From: Brachionus plicatilis
Taxonomy: Eukaryota; Rotifera; Eurotatoria; Ploima; Brachionidae
DNA: 64,000 nt
NCBI GenBank assembly: GCA_010279815.1
Contig: QEOQ01000226.1
Coordinates: 568,003-632,002, forward strand
Reading direction: 5' to 3'
Positions 42,323 to 54,536 of the stretch are shown here, piece by piece. The notes below the pieces were generated by a model. The model was not told the origin of the DNA and searched no databases. It saw only the letters and a program-made list of their open reading frames with translations. The position numbers and the translations under genes are program-made. The number at the start of each line of letters is the position of its first letter. The first letter of the stretch is position 1.

Positions 42323-43511
42323 AGTAAAATTAAAAATTTAAAAGTTAAGTAAAACAAAATCAAAAAGAAAAATAAGGATAAAAAAAAGAATAAAGTTTGT
42401 AAGAGTTAAAATACCTGGAATTAGAAATAAATATATTGAAACATGATGAGGTTTGTGACAAGTGTTTACAAAATTAAAACTTTAGGAAAGCAAGACAAAA
42501 GACAGAAAAAAAGAATTAAAAGTAAAATCAAATATGACAAAATTAATGCAATAGAATTTTTTTTTATCTCTTCTTTAAAATGTTAATTTTTAATTTCAAA
42601 AATCATTATTCAAATTGTTCATTTAAAAACTAAACTTTATTTTATAAATATCTATTCAAAAAAAAAAAATTTGAAAATTAATAATTCTTAATATCATACT
42701 TGATTTAAATGAATTTTCGAGTTTTGGAATCGAGTATAACACTTAATTTTTCTGAGTGTTGAGTTCGAGTGTCAAGTCTGAGTGTGACATTCACACTCAA
42801 ACTCAACACTCAACTTTTTTCAATTGTGAAAGTATGAAGATAAGTATATTTTTTATTTTATTCCGAAAATGAATAAAAATTCAAACAGACTAAGTAAAAA
42901 AGCTCAAATTATACTTATTATTCGATAAGAATTGAAATAATAAATATTTTTTAACAAGAATAGTCTAATTTAACCAAAACTAAATTGTCCTAAGAAAGAA
43001 AAAAGGGTAAGGGCAGTTGAATTAGCAATCGGGGAATATTGCAATAAATAAATTTTTTTACAAAAGTTGAGTAATTTTCTCAAAAATAAAGAACGGAATC
43101 CTTATGACCAAGATAGTTTAAGAAAGCTCGTCCTTTAAGCTTTAAAAAATCATAAAATCATCCTTTTTCACTTATGCTTTAATAAAGAATTTCAACCTGA
43201 CCATTATATACATTTTTTACTAGAAATTTTATTCTAGTAGTCGGATCGGGTAAATATTAGCAGGGCACAATTGACTCATATCAATGAATATTTGTCTAAA
43301 ATTTCTTAAAAATAGGACATTCCTATCGAAAGCAATCGATAAAAAGCCGCTTATTTACGAATTTTTGAAATTCTTAAAAATAGGCTTTTATTGACAGTTT
43401 TTTGAAATATATCTATTGAACGGAAAATGATAAAAATATGATCTAAGGATCATTAGAGAGCTAAAAATGCTTAAAATATGGCTATTTAAAATTTGCCCAA
43501 AACATTTTGAC
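42323..43511. other. AT-rich DNA with an imperfect hairpin
   Basis: At 42757-42815 GAGTGTTGAGTTCGAGTGT faces ACACTCAAACTCAACACTC, an imperfect palindrome around GTGACATTCAC. No gene recognised. Confidence 0.4.
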
Positions 43512-44069
43512 TCACTCGTTAACTTTTTTGATTTTGTTTAAAAAATAATTGAATAAAAATGAATAAAAATCATGTAATAAAAAAAAAACAATCGTGAATT
43601 TTTTCGTCCTCAAGTACCCAATGACCATTCCAGTCGCAAAACAGACATACCTTTCGATCTTCCGGCGTGGTTTAATGGTCTGGCCATCAAACATGCTAGT
43701 GAACTTCATGGTAAACATTTTCCCGGTCTTCCGACTTTTCCTTATCGAGCTGATTATGTTTTTGTTTAAAATTTGTCTGACATGTGTTTGAACCACCAAA
43801 GCATAGGCCTCAGAGCACGCTTGTGGATTCGTAACATCGACTCTCCAAAACCCGGCTTTCTCACTCAAGCCGATAATAAATCTAAATTTCACCAAGTAAT
43901 TGTAGCAGCTATGGTAAACAAAACCAGTATACTCAAAAGCGTTTTGTGCAGAAATCCACAAGTAAGTATAGAAATCACCAAAATCCTGACTAAGGAGCTG
44001 TTTTCGATTATAAAATTCGGCTACAGTGTTTGTTTGGGAAGCCGGTAGTTTTCCAGACATTTTTATCAT
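43512..44069 (-). pseudogene. gag: Retrotransposon gag fragment
   Basis: The frame from ATG at 44060 (MSGKLPASQTNTVAEFYNRK) contains YTYLWISAQNAFEYTGF, FRFIIGLSEKAGFWRVDV and ACSEAYALVVQTHVRQIL. Spacing of an RKQL block, a Tyr/Ala helix and an F-I-x-GL block fits Retrotrans_gag proteins of Ty3/gypsy elements. It becomes Lys/Arg-rich and then low complexity, so the C-terminal part is lost or replaced. No pol nearby. Confidence 0.55.
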
Positions 44070-44692
44070 CTATTTTTATAATCGAGTGGAAAATAAAAGA
44101 TCTTTCTTCTCTGCTTTTTTATTCAAAACTAAAAACTAAAATATTAGTATTAATACTCGACGTGTTCGGGTTGGCTCCGTCGGGTATTTAAGTTTGTTTT
44201 TTTAATTTTAATTTAAGTTAACTAATAAATTATTGTTAAATTAATTTTTTTGTTTCAATAATTAGTTTGACTTTTTCAATTCGACATATATTCAATTCCA
44301 AGAAATTGTCAATGCCTTTAATTAAGATCGACTTAGACTGAACTGGTTTTTAGATTTTATGTTTGATTTTTTTATCCTCAGTAAAAAATAAGTCAAATGT
44401 TGACATTTGTTTTTCATCATTAAATTGGAAGGTAGTAGGTATTCACATGTTGGCAGAAAAAATTGTCGCTTAACAAGTTACCAAACTCTTTCAGCTTCAA
44501 TATTATGGTCATAATACCCATCTCCATAATCATTTCGTCTTTTATTAGCGCAGTTAAAGTCCTTTCAATAATCAAATAATAAAATATTTGTTTTTATACT
44601 GCCAATCGCCTTATTAATGTATTTTTTACCTAATTTGCGTGCAGGTTAAATACTGAACAAAAGAATCAGTCAATATGAAATGATTCTTAATC
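44070..44692. other. AT-rich DNA, no gene recognised
   Basis: A possible retroposon 3' hairpin (CGACGTGTTCGGGTTGGCTC then CGTCGGG) lies at 44158-44188. Nothing else noted. Confidence 0.35.
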
Positions 44693-45167
44693 GGCAAATT
44701 GAAGTTTCAGATCAAATCTTAAGAATAAATACTAAACATTACTAGACATGTTATGTCTAATAATGGTTCATAATTAAAATAACATCAAAATGATTGATCT
44801 CTAATTTATTTAACAAAAACAATCAATAATTTAAATAATTCAAGTTAAGTTAATTCACAAATTTAAATTTATAACTTTTATATCCATTCATTCAAACTGA
44901 AATAATTTTATTTTTCTACTTTTAAACATTTAAAATTTTAAAACAGTTTGAATGAATGTCTTTAAAAGTAAGTTTTCACTAAAATCAATTAAAATATTTA
45001 AACCCATTAAAGTTCAATAAAAAGGGACATTTTAAAATTTTAAATATGAAAATAAACTTGACATGACATGTCAAGCAATTGCTTTTGAAAAAATTTATTT
45101 TTTCTCTATTATTAAAAAAAAATATTAGAATTTATATTTTGATCTTGATCTCAAACTTCAATTTTCC
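44693..45167. mobile_element. Second copy of hAT MITE B
   Basis: Starts GGCAAATTGAAGTTTCAGAT and ends ATCTCAAACTTCAATTTTCC. The interior follows 30170-30610 closely (CATGTTATGTCTAATAATGG, TGACATGACATGTCAAG) but lacks about 70 bp. The flanking octamers TCTTAATC and TATTAAAC agree at 6 of 8 bases, consistent with an aged target duplication. Confidence 0.8.
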
Positions 45168-46767
45168 TATTAAACACAACTCATTTAAAACTAGTGTTGG
45201 TAACCGGAGGGACGGTGGCATTGACGTAATCATCTTCAAAGTGCTTATAACTCCTTTACAAAATAAAAAAAATCACAAAACTAATATTTATTTATTTTTA
45301 TATGACTTTGTAAGTATTTGGTCAGATCAATATTCTTCTTTTTCACTTAAACGCCTTAAAACAAGACACTGCCGATTCCACCGTACTCGTCACACTGTTT
45401 TAAACCAAATGTTATCAGTATTCAACTCAACTGATTCATCAGAATTTTGAAAGATTTTTGAAGCAATTAAATGATATAAATACATTCATCATCAGCCATC
45501 TTATTTGAACTTTATTTGTAAAATTCTGAGCATTCGTCCGCACTTAAAATCATATGAGGTCACAACTTGGGTTCAAAGAACGTTTAATGCTATAGCCCTT
45601 TTTTTTGCAATTTAAAATTTTCGACGAAAATTTTTTTTTCTTTTATATACCACTTAAAGCCAATTTTTTATATTTCACTTCAATTTAATTTATAATTCTC
45701 TTTTCTAATAAAGATATGATGTTTGCTAATTTTCTGATCAAATTTATTTCCATAAATTTTTTTTAAGATAAAATATTAATGCGCTGTCAGTTTGGCTATG
45801 ATTTAATTGTTTCGTTTTAAAAATTTATTAATGATTATTAATTCTTATTTTTATCAAAAACGATGGATTTTCTTGAATTAGCCATTAAGTTCTGAATCAT
45901 TTATAGTAAATTTTCTAATTTCTTGCTGTGCCAAATGGTTTCAAGACATTCATAGAATTCTTATTTATTCTCTATAAGCTAATCGTTTAGTTTTTTTGAA
46001 TAAAATAAATGCAAAAACGCAAATAGTTAATTTAGATTTTAAGCTAATTTCAAATAGATTGATACTATTAATTAATTAATTTGGAGTTGTAAAATTTCAT
46101 ACATTTCCTCAATATAATAAGAAAAAATTGACACATTTTTCACCCATTGGAGATTATTTGGATGGATCGTTCCAATAAAATCTTAAAATTTTAAGAAGTT
46201 ATCTATAATAAAATGTAAAGCTGTATTTATGATGGCTCTTAGAATTCCATTCTAACTATAATTCAAAAAGCTCACAAGCAGCAACAAAAGTTAATTTAAA
46301 TTTAAAAAAAATTTAAAATAATATTAAATTTCATAAAAAACAGTTTGTTAAGATAATTAAAAACATGATAGAAAGTTTGAATTAATGCTTATCATTCCAG
46401 ACACTAATGCAATAGAACGCATGCGTGTGTAGAATGACTGATCCTGTGACACTTTGAATCATTTGCAGAATGAGTTTTAAACCTTTACAGCAAAAAATAT
46501 ATCGTTTTTTTTTATTTAAGATATGAATGAAATTTCACATTACTAATTAGTGAAATCTAAATAAATTTTTGAATTTCAAAACTGTTCTACCATATCGAAT
46601 ATCATCTGTTGGTTTTAAAAAATAGGAAAAAAAAGGCATAGAACAAAATCACAGCCTGATCAATTTAAATAAACAAATTATTCATTTACCTTAGAGTATA
46701 ATTTTAAAAAATCACAATTTTTTTAAAAAATTATTTTTTAGAAATTTAAATATCTCAATCAGTAAGA
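45168..46767. other. AT-rich upstream region
   Basis: A TAGTGTTGGTAACCGG stretch at 45192 looks like a hAT end but no partner was found. No gene recognised; it should include the promoter of the receptor gene at 46768. Confidence 0.35.
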
Positions 46768-49117
46768 ATGAATTTTATGACGATTTTAATTGTGGTTTCG
46801 ATTTTGTTTCAAAGTGAACAAGGAACAATGGTTCTCAAGACAAATCCAAACACGAATAATTCGCAAATTTTTTGTGAAAAAATGATTAAAAACCATTTTA
46901 AAATAGACAATTTTCTTGCCATATCATTTTCAAAAACTTATTACAGTTTAAAAATTGATATCATTAAGTTCAATTCATTTAGCCAAATTCAATTTAATTG
47001 CATTGACAGCTCTTTTAATGAATATTTAATAAATTTCATACCGAACACTTGGCAGGTTTTAGACTCTTCTTTAAATTTCGACTTCAATGACATAGAGCTT
47101 AGAAAATCTAGCTATTTTGTCGTAAATTTTCTCCACATAAAATGGTTCAAAATTGACTCGAATATATTTGAAAAAATTTCTTCTTTCTACGGCAATGTTT
47201 TGGTTAATTTTTTCTATTCAAAAATGATCTCTGATTCAAACAATTGCGGTCCTGTGTCCCAGCACAGTGCCTTTTTCAGAAAAATCTTAACTCTCAAATT
47301 CTCTTTTTCAACAAAATACTTTACGCAAACATGTCCGCGTATTTTCCAAAATTCCACAATTTCATTTTTGTACTTATATGGACTATCAGATGCATTCCTA
47401 AAAAAAAACATTCTCTCATTTTCTCATTTAAACGAAACAATTCAGTCAAAAATCGAATATTTAGAGCTAAAAGCCTACCGATTGACTCTCACAAGCTCCT
47501 TGCTGAGCAAAAATGTTTTCAACAATGTTAAGGCTCTATGCCTAAAAGGTCTCTTTGAATCAATAGATCGAAACAGCATAGAAAGCCTAAGCAATTTGGA
47601 ACTTATTTATATGGAGAGTAAAAATTTAATTTCAAGCTTGGCAAATGATCCCTTCTGGTTGAACAGCTTAATTCCTTATAAAACCAGCAAATATCTAATT
47701 CTACGGGTGGCTGAATCAGTTAACCTTCAAATCACAGATCAAGAAGTTTGTCTGGTTAAAGACTTTATGCCAAATGAAAAGTTGCTAATTTATTTGGGCA
47801 ACAAACATTGTTCATGTTTCATGGTTTGGCTTTTACGAAACCGCATTTCCAACATGAGTTTTTTAGATAGATTTTACCAAACAAACATTTACAAATTACA
47901 ATTGTATAACTTTATTGATTATTCACTTGTTTGTGGCAATTTGGACAGTAAAATGGTTGAATCCTGTCAATTTGAGAAAAAGTTTAATCAATGTCACAAA
48001 GCGTCCAAATTGGTCAAGATTTATGATGAAGAATACTTTTTGTACATCACTGAATTTTTAAACTTTATTACAATTGTTTTCACTCCAGTTGTATCTTTGG
48101 TAGGTCTGGCAACCAATTTTTTCGCCATGGTCAATTTATTTAAGCTAATAAAATTAAGAATTCCTAATAAAATGAATTTTATCAACAAACAAATGTTGGT
48201 CAATGTGACAATTAATTTATTTTATTTTTTATTTTTTCTTCTTCACTTGATAAACAAATGTGTCTATGTAAATGGAGTGTATTGTTCTTTTCTGAAGAAA
48301 AATTATTACGCTCAGTTATTTGATATTATATTTTATGAGTTTTTTATGAGTAACCTGAAAGCTTGGTCAAATATAACTATTGTGATGATTTCATGGAGCC
48401 GACTTTCTTTTTTGTCGAGAGGTTTGCTTGACAGAAATAGCAAAATTTCCAATCGAAAAAATAAAATTTTGGCTCTGGTTTTCATTTTTCTCAGCTTTGT
48501 GCTATCTTTGGATAAATTTTTTTACATAAAAATAAATAGTAATTTTTTCGTCATGGATGACAAGGATTATGAAGAATTTCCCAACAAAAATACATTTCAA
48601 ATTACTTTATATAGTGACAGGTCAATTCAATATGTTCGTAACAAATCAATTATTTTTTATGTTTATTTTACTCTCAGTTTTATCCTAAATGATTTTCTTT
48701 TTTTATGCTCTCATGGTTTTGATGGACTTTATGATGGTAAGACAGTTTCGAAAAAATTTGAGCATAAAAAAATTAATTGAATCAAGAATTTTTTGTCAAA
48801 AATTAAAAAATAATGTTTTTAGAGCAGAATACGAAGAAGCAAGAATTACATCAATTGTTTTTGTTAATTTGTTTGTTCTTTTGTGTTTGAAATTTTTCCA
48901 CTTGGGTATATCTACCTTTATATTATATGATAAAATATCAAATTATTGGTCAGATAAATTGTGTCTTAAGGATAGTCGAATATGCACAAATCTAGCTGAA
49001 ACTGCAGAAATAATTTATTCTCTATCAAATATTTTGACTATTGTATTGTTTTACAGCTTGGATAGAAATTTTAGAGAGAAGTGTCAAAATAGCTTAAGAA
49101 TATTTTTCGAAATTTGA
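46768..49117 (+). CDS. LRR-like receptor with rhodopsin-like 7TM domain; one-base frame break
   Basis: The ATG at 46768 begins a signal peptide (MNFMTILIVVSILFQSEQG). An ectodomain of about 400 residues follows with irregular leucine-rich repeats and Cys pairs. Helices: TM1 at about 431 (FLNFITIVFTPVVSLVGLAT), TM2 (INLFYFLFFLLHLI), TM3 ending in WSRLSFLSRG in place of DRY, TM4 (ALVFIFLSFVLSL), TM5, TM6 (IVFVNLFVLLCLKFFHLGIS), TM7 (YSLSNILTIVLFYSLDRNFR, an NPxxY-like end). The frame breaks inside TM5 at a T7 run (48698-48704): removing one T joins the first frame to a second that ends at 49117, about 782 residues in all. No intron signals are present there. Either a sequencing error, a recent null allele or frameshifting. 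The rest is intact, so I list it as a gene. Confidence 0.72.
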
Positions 49118-49497
49118 TAACATCTTAGAAATAATTTTAACACTTGATGTTTATTAGAATATAATATTTAAAAATAATGATGTCGAGAAATATGATTTTT
49201 ATTAGATGGTATTTTTTTCAGAAATTTCGTAATTATTAAAAATTTTATAGTTGATTTATAAATATACTAAAAAATCGTTTATTTTGTAAATGCATGTTCT
49301 TTACTAATTATTAAATGAATTGAAAAATAAATCTTTTTTTTTTTATAAAACTTAATAAAGTAATGAACTTTTAATGTATGAATGTTATAACTCCCAATTT
49401 AAAAAACTCTAGAATAAGATTAAAAAAGAGCCTTGATTTGTGATTAATTTCGATATTTGACATTTGATTGAGGTAAAAAGACTAACATACATAAGTC
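49118..49497. other. AT-rich DNA downstream of the receptor gene
   Basis: Several AATAAA signals (for example 49326-49331) may serve the receptor transcript. No gene recognised. Confidence 0.35.
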
Positions 49498-50050
49498 ATA
49501 CAAATATTTCATTTTGTGTCACCAACAAGTCCCGAAAGCAGCCAACAAAGCGAATCAAATTTTGGAAATGGTAAAGAAATCACTCAGACATCATTCGATT
49601 GAAACAGCCCGCAGTTTGTACATGTCGTTGGAAAGACTACATTTGGAATATGCTATCCAAACGTGGAGACCGTACCTTCAGAAGGATATTGAAGTTCTGG
49701 AATCTGTACAAAAAAGAGCAACTAGATTGGTGCAAGCAGTGAGCAACGATTAGCAAAGTTCAAATGGACATCAGTTGAAGAAAGAATTGTGAGAGGCGAG
49801 CTTATTTTGCAGTACAGATTGATAATTAAGATGCTATCTGTAAATTGGTTTGATGCCCCAAAACAGCTATAGTCCAGTACTCGTAGACATGAATTCTCAT
49901 TTCAAAGACAAGTAATAAGAAATTGCAACCAAAGATACAACTTCTTTACCAGCAGTGTGATACGCTTATGGAAGAGGTTACCAGCAGAGATTGTTCACTT
50001 TATGAGTTTAAAGAACAAGATGGAAAGATTAACCTGGAATCGCTAAGAGA
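49498..50050 (+). pseudogene. CR1/L2-like non-LTR retrotransposon, C-terminal fragment
   Basis: VPKAANKANQILEMVKKSLR, IETARSLYMSLERLHLEYAI and DIEVLESVQKRATRLV match the post-RT region. A shift near 49750 is followed by LAKFKWTSVEERIVRGELIL and, after a stop, NCNQRYNFFTSSVIRLWKRL and PAEIV to about 50000. The element's 3' end runs toward the assembly gap. Confidence 0.8.
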
Positions 50051-50138
50051 AATTAGCAAGTAATTAGCAATTAGAAAGAGTTGTTTAAAAGACCCAAATT
50101 AAAGTCCAAGTTATTAAAAAAAAGACGAAGTCCGGACT

Positions 50139-50669
50139 NNNNNNNNNNNNNNNNNNNNNNNNNNNNNNNNNNNNNNNNNNNNNNNNNNNNNNNNNNNNNN
50201 NNNNNNNNNNNNNNNNNNNNNNNNNNNNNNNNNNNNNNNNNNNNNNNNNNNNNNNNNNNNNNNNNNNNNNNNNNNNNNNNNNNNNNNNNNNNNNNNNNNN
50301 NNNNNNNNNNNNNNNNNNNNNNNNNNNNNNNNNNNNNNNNNNNNNNNNNNNNNNNNNNNNNNNNNNNNNNNNNNNNNNNNNNNNNNNNNNNNNNNNNNNN
50401 NNNNNNNNNNNNNNNNNNNNNNNNNNNNNNNNNNNNNNNNNNNNNNNNNNNNNNNNNNNNNNNNNNNNNNNNNNNNNNNNNNNNNNNNNNNNNNNNNNNN
50501 NNNNNNNNNNNNNNNNNNNNNNNNNNNNNNNNNNNNNNNNNNNNNNNNNNNNNNNNNNNNNNNNNNNNNNNNNNNNNNNNNNNNNNNNNNNNNNNNNNNN
50601 NNNNNNNNNNNNNNNNNNNNNNNNNNNNNNNNNNNNNNNNNNNNNNNNNNNNNNNNNNNNNNNNNNNNN
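50139..50669. other. Assembly gap (531 N)
   Basis: Unbroken N. The poly-A after it and LINE sequence before it suggest repeats caused the break. Any protein read across it is meaningless. Confidence 1.
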
Positions 50670-52149
50670 AAAAAAAAAATTTATTTAAAATTTAAAATAA
50701 AAAAAAATAAATAGAAACTAGTTGTAGGTACCTGGTATTTATAGTCGTTGGTAATTTTTGGCCGTTAGTACTTTTTTGTACTTTTTGGTCGTTGGAAGTT
50801 GTTGGTGATTGGACGTTGGCAAACAACCAATCGCCATTTTTTTTTGATAAAATAAAAAAAATTTTTTAAGTCATTGACTTGACGTAAAAACAACTCTGGT
50901 CAAGATTTGTTAGACAATTTTTTTAATAAAAGAAAATAATCAATATTCAATTAATAAAGATATATTGTACAGAATATTCAGAACTTTTTTAGTATCAAAG
51001 TCGACAATAACATTTTTTATTTGTTCTTCCAAAAAACACATTTCGATTTTATCTTGTTTACTTGACCAGTGTAAATATTATTATTTAGATTTTCAGTATT
51101 TGACTGTTCCAGTGTTCCTGTTTTACTGTCAACTTGACAGTTTAAGACAAAATAGTATCTATCCCAAAATATTTTTTTTGTCAAAATAATTTCTTTATAA
51201 AATTGTTTGTCAAAACAAGGCATATCCGGTTTTCTCAGTCCTCGCTGCCCTTCATTTTGTGGTATAGCAACCACAAGAGCAAAGCAAGTTTTGCTCTTTA
51301 AAACAAAATGTCAATTTCAAATATTTACAAGTTTAAAATCTACACAGTCACATGTCAAATTCGCATCATAAAACTCTAAAACACTATAAACACTTATGTA
51401 CAATTAAGGGAAGCATCAACATGACGCTTATCTTAAGCTTACCCTTCTCATTTAAAACTCTTCACATGTTTCCATTTACAATTCTATTATTTACACTTTT
51501 TTACACTATTTACATTATTTTACATTGGCTTAGAACGGCCGTTTCTTTTATCTATTATAGAATTAATAAACTATATAGCAAAAGGAGCACTCCTTTCAAT
51601 ATATCCTGAAACCCTCCCCTAGAGCAACAGAACACATTTGTGGTTATTTATTTTACCTAAAAGAAAGATCAGGATGAGGTGATGGTGTTGCTTACATTGC
51701 CGCCAATTGTAGTATCTAATAAGGCATATGTAGTGTCAAAATGGAATTTTGCTTTGAATAAAAAAATGCTAGAAGAAGGTGAATAGTCAAAGGGTAAACT
51801 ATGATGGAAAAACACCAGTAAAGAATGGGTTAAATTAAATAAAAAATTAAAGAAATTAAATTTCAACCAGCCTTTTTCTTCTTTTTTTGTATGAAAATGA
51901 AAAACAATGCGAAGCTAATGTACCAATCACAAAAGATACTTTGCGAATAAGTGATTAATTGATAAATTACCAGGTGAATAATGCAGTAAAGAGAAAACAT
52001 GAAGTATGGTACACTATGGGGGCGTGATGAAAGAGTATTTATGAATAATATGTGAGTGAGTACCGTAAAGATGAAAAAGTTGTGCAGAAAAAAGTCAAAT
52101 TGGAACTAGAAAATGCCTTCGCAAGAAAAGCTTAAATATCCCAAATTAA
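50670..52149. other. AT-rich DNA, no gene recognised
   Basis: 50745-50825 has repeated GTCGTTGG / GGTCGTTGGAAGTTGTTGGT motifs. No domain-bearing frame. Confidence 0.4.
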
Positions 52150-52159
52150 TTACAGTGGT

Positions 52160-53375
52160 GATTTTTCACGAGGATTTGAACAAATTTTAGGTCAATTTCC
52201 GCAATTTGACTAAATTTTACGATAATTTTCGTAAAATACCGTAAAATCTTTTAAGTCAAAAATCTAAAATTTACGAAAATTTTCGAAAATTATACGATAT
52301 TTTTTTAATTGATATTTTTTAGTAAAAATGAAATTTTTTGAAAGAAATCTTTTTTTTTCCATCAAAATTATGCTGGAAAAAATAGCTATTTTTGGGTAAA
52401 AAATTTTAAAATTGGTAAATTTTGTTTAAAACTTATTTATACAAAAAACATAACGAAAAAAATATGCATTCGGAACTAAATATACAATTTTTTAATAGTT
52501 TCTTAAATACAATTTAAATTTTTTTCTGTTGTTTTTTTTTGTATAAACAAATTTTAACCAAAAATCACCATTTTTTGCCCAAAAATAACTATTTTTTACG
52601 AAATTTTGCGGGAAAAATTTTAACTTTTTTACTGCATAATTTTAAGAATGTCCCTAAAATCCGGAACCGGAACATGGAACCCGGAACCAGAAAAAGTTAA
52701 AAAATATATGATTTCCAGCTTCAATACCTGACGAAGCGTTGAATGTAAATATTGAAAAATTTGAATGTTTTTTTGAGCCTGACGCATTACTTAGTTTAAA
52801 AAAAATTTTAGAAGTAAAAATTTGTCAAATTGAACCGCGTGTTACACGAAGTAAAAAATAATTTTTTTGTTAATCTTCCGTTAAATTCATTAAATTTAAA
52901 ATATAAATAAACTATTGACTTTTGTAAATTATTTTTAAATCAGTTCCGGATTTTAGTAGGACTTCGGTTCCGTTCCGTTTTTTAGGATGTTCCGGTTCCG
53001 GATTTTAGTATACAGTTCCGTAAGAAAAATGTTCCGGACTTTAGTATATAGTTCCGTAAGAAAAATGTTCCGGACTTTAGTATATAGTTCCGGGTTCCGG
53101 ATTTTATTTTGGTTCCGGGTTCCATGTTCCGGTTCCGGATTTTAGGGACAACCTAATTTTAAAGAAAAAAATTAGAAAATTTGAATTTTTTAAAAAAATC
53201 TGTCGAAATTTTCATTTTTACTAAAATTAACAAAAAATGTTGTAAAATTACGATAATTTTCGTAAATTCTTGATTTTTGACTTAAATGATTTTACGGTAT
53301 TTTACGTAAATTATCATAAAATTTAATCAAAATCTGGAAGTTAACGTAAAATTTGGTCAAATCTTGGTTTCAAAT
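52160..53375. mobile_element. Foldback element, hosting a second element
   Basis: Left arm 52163-52300 (GATTTGAACAAATTTTAGGT, TTTACGATAATTTTCGTAAA, GTCAAAAATC) is inverted at 53215-53372 (TTTACGTAAATTATCAT, TTTGGTCAAATCTTGGTTTC). Arms are about 130-150 bp with repeated TACGAAAATT/AATTTTCGTA motifs. The centre is split by the 52649-53150 element. No own coding region. Confidence 0.65.
52649..53150. mobile_element. Nested element with CCGGAACC termini and a 3' coding remnant
   Basis: Ends TGTCCCTAAAATCCGGAACC and, inverted, GGTTCCGGATTTTAGGGACA; arms about 40 bp. At 52716-52861 a frame after a TTTCCAG acceptor-like site reads NVNIEKFECFFEPDALLSLK and ICQIEPRVTRSKK then TAA, likely the last exon of the parental transposase. 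Right of it, a 39-bp unit (GTTCCGTAAGAAAAATGTTC CGGACTTTAG) is repeated in tandem at 53016-53100. Confidence 0.7.
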
Positions 53376-53439
53376 CAGCATTGTTCGCTTTCATCAGCTA
53401 CAAAATGGGAGTAAAGGAACAGTCACGGTTCGTGAAAAT

Positions 53440-54120
53440 AAAAGTAAGTGATGTAATTGTTGAGCATAAAGTGATTGTTGAAAATTCACTTAGACCGAAC
53501 ATAGACCAATTTTGACATTCACTAAAACAAGATGTGTAATGAACCTTCTTTAAACACTCAAAGGTTCTCAGTTTCACAAGACCTGTTCTTGATCCAATTC
53601 TATTCATTCAATGAATAAATGGCCTCCCAAATTGTGTATAAAATAATAATTATTTTTAAATTTTAATTTTTAATAAATACTATTTACGCTGATGATTCAA
53701 AAATCCTAGCAATTTTTTATTCAGGTTTATGCAGTGCAGACCTGGAATCCAAATAGAAAATAGATGTGAATGAATTAGAGAAAGTACAGGAACACAGTAC
53801 AAAAATCCAGTTTACTTTGATAGTAACAGCTAAGCAAGTGAAATGAGATTAACAAAGCTAACTGGAAGGAGAAAGAGAGGAGATCTGATTGAAATTGTTA
53901 AATTAGCATATGGGCTACAGGTCCTGCGTCGATTTTAAGAAGCAATAGCATGAGAGTTTAATGAGGAAGCTGGCAAGTTTTCAAATGATTTTGCAGCTGT
54001 TGTGACATTTAGACATGTTTTCTTTTTAAATAGAGTGGCCCCACACTGTCAACCGTAGTAATATTCAAGTGGTTCAGCATCACACTGCCACAAAGCGGTG
54101 ACAGGCTCAGGCATTTAAAT
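53440..54120 (+). pseudogene. Non-LTR reverse transcriptase relic
   Basis: At 53577-53640 TRPVLDPILFI, stop, INGLPNCV stands for PQGSVLGPILF...IND. At 53684-53712 TIYADDSKILA is the catalytic box, with about 45 bp of AT-rich insertion between. At 53848-53937 RLTKLTGRRKRGDLIEIVKL and later RHVFFLNRVAPHC correspond to the C-terminal region. Heavily decayed. Confidence 0.7.
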
Positions 54121-54536
54121 AACTACTTACTGACTAAAAAGTCATTGAAATTTGTCAATAAATTAATTATTTGTTGATTAGAATTTTAGGAATTATAAAT
54201 ATTTTTATAGCTCTTTTAGGAACCATTGCTTTAATTGACCAGTTTTTTTACTGTAAAAATGTTCTTTATACGGAAAATCAGTACACCATGTTATATTCAC
54301 AGATTGAATTTTGAGCCTAAAAAAAGTTAGTTGATTTTTTATCATCTAGTTATGTTATTTCACGAAACTTAAATTTGTAATTTGTTCGATTTTTTCTAAG
54401 GGGATCAAAATGAGCCATTAAAGTGTTGGATGACGGAAAAGAAAGAAATTTGAAATTTATGCTCTTAATATTAAAACAATTTTTTGCTCAAGATTTTATT
54501 TGATTCAAATTATATTTTTATATTCTATTTCAAAGT
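54121..54536. other. AT-rich DNA, no gene recognised
   Basis: Nothing beyond low-complexity sequence. Confidence 0.4.

Noticed and set aside
45192..45230. hAT terminus TAGTGTTGGTAACCGG
   Set aside because: No inverted partner or octamer duplication within several kilobases.
50081..50695. 204-codon open frame
   Set aside because: Runs through the N gap, so it has no meaning.
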